Assembly: GCA_001871125.1 (NCBI GenBank)
Contig: MNXB01000064.1
Coordinates: 1 to 39,578, forward strand
Direction of reading: 5' to 3'
Length of the DNA: 39,578 nucleotides
Origin: Elusimicrobia bacterium CG1_02_37_114
GTDB lineage: Bacteria; Elusimicrobiota; Endomicrobiia; CG1-02-37-114
The notes beneath the pieces are model-generated. The model was not told the DNA's origin. It worked only from the letters and a program-made list of their open reading frames with translations, and did no database searches. Positions 35,945-39,578 of the stretch are shown here, piece by piece (position 1 is the stretch's first letter; the number at the start of each line of letters is the position of its first letter). The position numbers and the translations under genes were made by a program.

Positions 35945-36403
35945 TTAAATTTTTTTCTCAAGGATAAACATTTTTAAATTAGGTAAATCAATTATATCTT
36001 TCTCTTTAAAGCCATTCTTCAGGCAGACTTTCAGAGCTGTCTGCATCATATCTGTTCCGCGGAATATAACTTTATTATAACTGTGTTTTTTACAAAAATC
36101 AAGTGCTTTGTTTATAAGTTCACTGCCATATCCTTTTTGTCGGAATTCTTTCTTAACGAATAATCTTCGTAAAAGAGCCGTGGAGCGAGTATCTTCTTTT
36201 ATTCCGACAGTCCCTATAATCTGACTGTCTATTTCAGCAACAAGAAAAATGTCATTCTTTCCGCCATAATATTCCGCAGGATTATCAATGTCTTCTACCG
36301 GATAAACTTTACTACTCTCCGGAAGTTCTTTATCCATTATACCGGCGATGAGTTCCTTGACCTGATAACCGTCTTCTGAATTTGCCTGCCTGATTTTAAT
36401 CAT
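35945..36403 (-). CDS. GNAT N-acetyltransferase
   Basis: MIKIRQANSEDGYQVKELIAG...IIGTVGIKEDTRSTALLRRLFVKKEFRQKGYGSELINKALDFCKK. Confidence 0.88.
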   Translation of the reverse strand: MIKIRQANSEDGYQVKELIAGIMDKELPESSKVYPVEDIDNPAEYYGGKNDIFLVAEIDSQIIGTVGIKEDTRSTALLRRLFVKKEFRQKGYGSELINKALDFCKKHSYNKVIFRGTDMMQTALKVCLKNGFKEKDIIDLPNLKMFILEKKI

Positions 36404-37361
36404 CCTGGCCCCCTGAACTTTTAATTTTTTCAATAATATTTTTGAAATTGAATTCAAAACGTTCTCTGACGAGAAAAATAAAAATTATGCCTATGAATAA
36501 ATAGTTTATACAAAATATTAACAGTTGTGCACTGAGAACGCTTGCCTCCGGAAGCCCTATCTGATGATAGAGAAAAACCGCGGAGGCTTCCCTTATACCA
36601 AGACCCGCAACACTTATTGGAATGAAGGCAATTATTGTTACCATACAGTTAATAAAAAGGATTTTCCAGAAGGGGCAACTTATGCCAAACGCAAAAAATG
36701 CCATAAGTATACCGAGGGCTATTACTCCCCAACTTACGAGTATGACAAAAAGACTTAATAAAAGATTTACTTTATATTCTTTGAAATAGGCGCTGATAGT
36801 ATTGGAAAATCCCGTAAATATTTTTGCATAATTGCCCAGCAATTTCTTAAACAGATTTATACCTTTTGGAGTGAACAACAGGAAGCAGACCGATATACAA
36901 CCAAACAGGAACAATGTGCTTAACCTCAAAGTATCCTTCTTACTGAAGAAAAGGGAAAAACTACTAAGAGCGAGAGTTCCGCACAGGAGAAGGTTTCCTA
37001 TCTTATTTAACAATATGACCGCTGTTCCCGTCCCAATACTGATATTTTCCTTCTTCAAAAAATAAACAAGGGAAAACTGACCTGTGTTGGCAGGAAAAAA
37101 TATACCTACCGCCACTGAATAGAGCAGGTATTTCATTAACCGGAAAAATGGCATATTTGGAGCATAAGGGTCAAGTAGTATTTTAAAACTTAATGCATTG
37201 AGAAACATAACTGAAACCAATACTGCCATAGATAAAAAAACATATAATATTTTCGTAGTAGTGAATGTCAGATAAAACCTGTCCGGTCCCACACGGTAAA
37301 TCAGGAATGTAAAAAGCCCCAGACCGATTAGTAATCTCAAATAATTTGACAATTTTTTCAC
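36396..37361 (-). CDS. Lysylphosphatidylglycerol synthase TM / flippase-like membrane protein; proposed GTG start at 37361
   Basis: VKKLSNYLRLLIGLGLFTFLIYRVGPDRFY...FFPANTGQFSLVYFLKKENISIGTGTAVILLNKIGNLL...ISVAGLGIREASAVFLYHQIGL. The 23 aa upstream in the ORF are encoded by the hairpin element. Confidence 0.85.
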   Translation of the reverse strand: MKKLSNYLRLLIGLGLFTFLIYRVGPDRFYLTFTTTKILYVFLSMAVLVSVMFLNALSFKILLDPYAPNMPFFRLMKYLLYSVAVGIFFPANTGQFSLVYFLKKENISIGTGTAVILLNKIGNLLLCGTLALSSFSLFFSKKDTLRLSTLFLFGCISVCFLLFTPKGINLFKKLLGNYAKIFTGFSNTISAYFKEYKVNLLLSLFVILVSWGVIALGILMAFFAFGISCPFWKILFINCMVTIIAFIPISVAGLGIREASAVFLYHQIGLPEASVLSAQLLIFCINYLFIGIIFIFLVRERFEFNFKNIIEKIKSSGGQDD

Positions 37362-37424
37362 TTGAAAATCCTCCCATTCAAGTGTCCCCCCTGCCAGTTT
37401 TACGTTAGTAAAACTAGGGGGGAT
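37359..37424 (-). promoter_or_regulatory. Composite hairpin element ending in the flippase-like gene start codon (variant stem)
   Basis: Minus strand: atcccccct-agttttac-taac-gtaaaact-ggc-agggggga, then cacttgaa-tgggaggatt-ttcaagtg with SD in the loop and GTG in the 3' arm. Confidence 0.75.
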
Positions 37425-37426
37425 TT

Positions 37427-38278
37427 TCATTTTTCAACCCAACTGACGATATACTCTGTTCTTGGTAATAAATTTATTACAGAAGGTGTTTCTGTTATCC
37501 AGTCACCCTTGAGTCCGATATGTTTTGCAGTGAGTTCAAAATGGCACATAGCTATTCCCATATCAATACGTTGAAGGTCAACACTGACTAATTTGTTGTA
37601 GCCGGTAGTTCTCTGAAGATAAAAATGAAGTTTGTTGTTTTGCTTAACGATACGCCAGGGTTGTCTGTTAGAGGCAGAAGGAGCTAATCTCAACATTGAT
37701 AAAGGCTGATAATAAGTTTCATCGCCGGCTTCATTCAGCGGATTGTTAAACGACTCTTTGAAAAATAATTCGTTCCATAGTTTTCTTTTATCAGATCCTG
37801 CCATTTTGCGAATAGCAGAATCCGTTAAGCTGGATTTTTGTGCAGGATAACCTATTGGAGTTATTGCGGGCAGGATTTCGTTTGGTTGTAGATTTATTTT
37901 TTTACTAAAACTTGCTCTGTTGAATGTTCCTCCGAGCCAGCAGGTCCCAATCTCAAATTGTGTTGCAAACAAAATTATTTTTTCTAAGCCATATCCAAAA
38001 TCTTCCCAGCATTTTGCTGAATCCGAAACCACTGCCCCTGTAATAAAGGTTTTTGCTCCTTTAATGATTCTGTATGTTCCCAATTTTTTTGATTCTTCGT
38101 CAGGCAGATTTGATATATCAATGAGTTGGAATCTTACCTTACTTCCGAATGGGACGGTTATATTGGCAAGTGAATCTGTTATTTTTTCCAGTATCTCTTT
38201 TTCAATGGGTTTGGGTTCAAAAGTCCTGCAGGATTTTCGCTGTTTTATGATTTCAGTAATTAACTTAAAAAGTTCCAT
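37427..38278 (-). CDS. Nitroreductase family protein (TM1586-like)
   Basis: IIKQRKSCRTFEPKPIEKEILEKI...GYGLEKIILFATQFEIGTCWLGGTFNR...RLAPSASNRQPWRIV. Confidence 0.85.
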   Translation of the reverse strand: MELFKLITEIIKQRKSCRTFEPKPIEKEILEKITDSLANITVPFGSKVRFQLIDISNLPDEESKKLGTYRIIKGAKTFITGAVVSDSAKCWEDFGYGLEKIILFATQFEIGTCWLGGTFNRASFSKKINLQPNEILPAITPIGYPAQKSSLTDSAIRKMAGSDKRKLWNELFFKESFNNPLNEAGDETYYQPLSMLRLAPSASNRQPWRIVKQNNKLHFYLQRTTGYNKLVSVDLQRIDMGIAMCHFELTAKHIGLKGDWITETPSVINLLPRTEYIVSWVEK

Positions 38279-38328
38279 TGGTAAAATTATATAAATTTAT
38301 ATCTATAATAGTCAAGGTAGCGAGGGTA

Positions 38329-38376
38329 GGGGGACGCTACTTGAAATTTGCTACTTTTAAGAATTAGAACCGTCCC
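38329..38376. repeat. Dispersed repeat bounded by GGGGAC/GTCCCC
   Basis: gggggacgctacttgaaatttgctacttttaagaattagaaccgtcccc; the first 30 nt match 19211-19240 at 28/30. Confidence 0.8.
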
Positions 38377-38422
38377 CATACTTTCCTTTGACAATCTGTA
38401 TGAAATTTTATATACTTTCAAT

Positions 38423-39235
38423 ATGATTTTAGAAGAAAAAATCGGATTGATTGCCGGTAAAGGTATGCTTCCTGTATTATCTGCGCAGGGGGCAAAAAAA
38501 CTTGGTAAAAAAGTTTATGCTGTCGGGCTAAACAGCGATGTGGAAAATGAAATAAAAAAATATGTATATAAACTTAAGTTTATAAGTACAGGCAGATTGG
38601 GGTCAATAATAGAATTCTTTAAGAGAAATGATATAACTAAAGTAATAATGGTTGGACTGATAAAACATAAACTTATTTTTGATAATATTGAAATGGATGA
38701 CCGTACAAAGAGAATGTTTGACTGTATGAAAGATAAAAAAGCCGATTCAATACTGGGTGCTGTCTGCAAGGAATTGCAAAAGGACAATCTTGAATTAATA
38801 CCGGTCACAGAGGTACTGGACGATTCCCTTGTGCCAAGGGGTATGCTGACAGGAAAACGTCATATCAGCAGACAGGAGAACGAAGATATAATGTTCGGAT
38901 TTGATATTGCAAAAAGGGTTGGGGGACTTGATATTGGACAGACCATAGTGGTTAAAGATAAATCAATTGTTGCCATTGAAGCAATGGAAGGCACGGATAT
39001 GTGTATTTTGCGGGCAGGTGAGATTTCAGGCGGAGGATTTGTGGTTGTTAAAGTGGCGAAGCCACAGCAGGACTGGCGGTTTGATTTGCCTGTAATAGGT
39101 ATGAAGACAATAAAAACAATAAAAAAAGCAAAGGGCAAGATACTGGCGGTTGAATCAGGAAAAACATTGATTCTTGAAAAAGAAAAAACCATTAAATTAG
39201 CAGATAAAGAAGGAGTTATTGTCGTAGGGATATAA
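38423..39235 (+). CDS. lpxI: UDP-2,3-diacylglucosamine pyrophosphatase LpxI
   Basis: KIGLIAGKGMLPVLSAQGAKKLGKKVYAVGL...GMLTGKRHISRQENEDIMFGFDIAKRVGGLDIGQTIVVKDKSIVAIEAMEGTD. Confidence 0.9.
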   Translation: MILEEKIGLIAGKGMLPVLSAQGAKKLGKKVYAVGLNSDVENEIKKYVYKLKFISTGRLGSIIEFFKRNDITKVIMVGLIKHKLIFDNIEMDDRTKRMFDCMKDKKADSILGAVCKELQKDNLELIPVTEVLDDSLVPRGMLTGKRHISRQENEDIMFGFDIAKRVGGLDIGQTIVVKDKSIVAIEAMEGTDMCILRAGEISGGGFVVVKVAKPQQDWRFDLPVIGMKTIKTIKKAKGKILAVESGKTLILEKEKTIKLADKEGVIVVGI

Positions 39236-39265
39236 AAATCCCCCTCAATCCCCCTTTAATAAAGG

Positions 39266-39287
39266 GAGGGTGTTAAAAAACACCCTC
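39266..39287 (+). terminator. Probable intrinsic terminator after lpxI
   Basis: gagggtgtt-aaaa-aacaccctc, 9-bp stem, followed by a loosely T-rich stretch. Confidence 0.6.
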
Positions 39288-39367
39288 TGTCGTCGTTATT
39301 TTAATAATTCAAAATTTTACTTATACCCCCATAATTTTGTAAAATGTATCTACGGAGGTACAAATCA

Positions 39368-39578
39368 ATGTCCATGAAAATTAATAAACAATTATCTTTC
39401 GCTATGTATGAAGCTAACATTAAATTTGCTAATGACCCTATGAAATTACTTTTTGATAAAATTGATCTTGCTTTTATCTATCCTTTAGTTGAACCTCACT
39501 ACAAAAAAGGTGGCAGAGATTCTTTTGATCCTATTTCCATTTTTAAAGCTCTTTTATTCATTTATATGGATACGAAAA
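39368..39578 (+). mobile_element. Transposase N-terminus (DUF772-type), cut by window end
   Basis: MSMKINKQLSFAMYEANIKFANDPMKLLFDKIDLAFIYPLVEPHYKKGGRDSFDPISIFKALLFIYMDTK, typical of IS5/IS1182-like transposase starts. Confidence 0.75.

Noticed and set aside
36276-36300. GNAT gene encodes DIDNPAEYYGG, sharing gataatcctgcgga with the DKLDNPA element
   Set aside because: Acetyltransferases of this type often have a similar D-x-x-x-x-E-YYGG stretch, so this is probably ordinary protein sequence rather than a third copy of the repeat.
36525-37065. Plus-strand ORFs 36525-36758 and 36832-37065
   Set aside because: Antisense to the flippase-like membrane protein; composition follows the opposite frame.

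Overview
A ~39.6 kb AT-rich bacterial segment from a Gram-negative-type (LPS/Kdo-making) organism; the lineage cannot be fixed from the sequence alone. Left to right it contains: (1) the 3' part of a formate dehydrogenase catalytic subunit, a gene-decay zone (DUF1566 fragment, decayed BrnT toxin, BrnA-like antitoxin), a molybdopterin operon (mobA, ModE-like HTH, moeA, moaA, moaC, MOSC-MogA fusion) and a TupABC-type tungstate ABC transporter; (2) dus, an RDD protein, tRNA-Pro(CGG), a COG2426 protein and pcm; (3) a heptose/Kdo/LPS-transport cluster (hldE N-type kinase, kdsB, kdsA, transaldolase-like, kdsD, LpxL-type acyltransferase, lptC, lptA, lptB) interrupted by a DNA methyltransferase plus a predicted HhH-like protein with an endonuclease III-type 4Fe-4S cluster motif; (4) ptsN-like EIIA, a GH57 glucanotransferase, HPr, PtsI, LepA, LepB, NfeD and an SPFH protein; (5) an accessory zone with decaying toxin-antitoxin modules (truncated ParE/RelE-like, AbiE with two frameshifts), GT2, CBS, GNAT, flippase-like, nitroreductase and LpxI genes, and the start of a transposase. 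Two signals stand out. First, a dispersed composite element sits exactly at the translation starts of several unrelated genes: a GGGAC-bounded hairpin followed by a small hairpin whose loop holds the Shine-Dalgarno and whose 3' arm contains or abuts the start codon. Its stem sequence changes between copies while pairing is kept. Second, the methyltransferase/FeS-cluster pair could be an unusual restriction system based on a DNA glycosylase-like enzyme. Many ORF ends in the window are made of dispersed repeat sequence.
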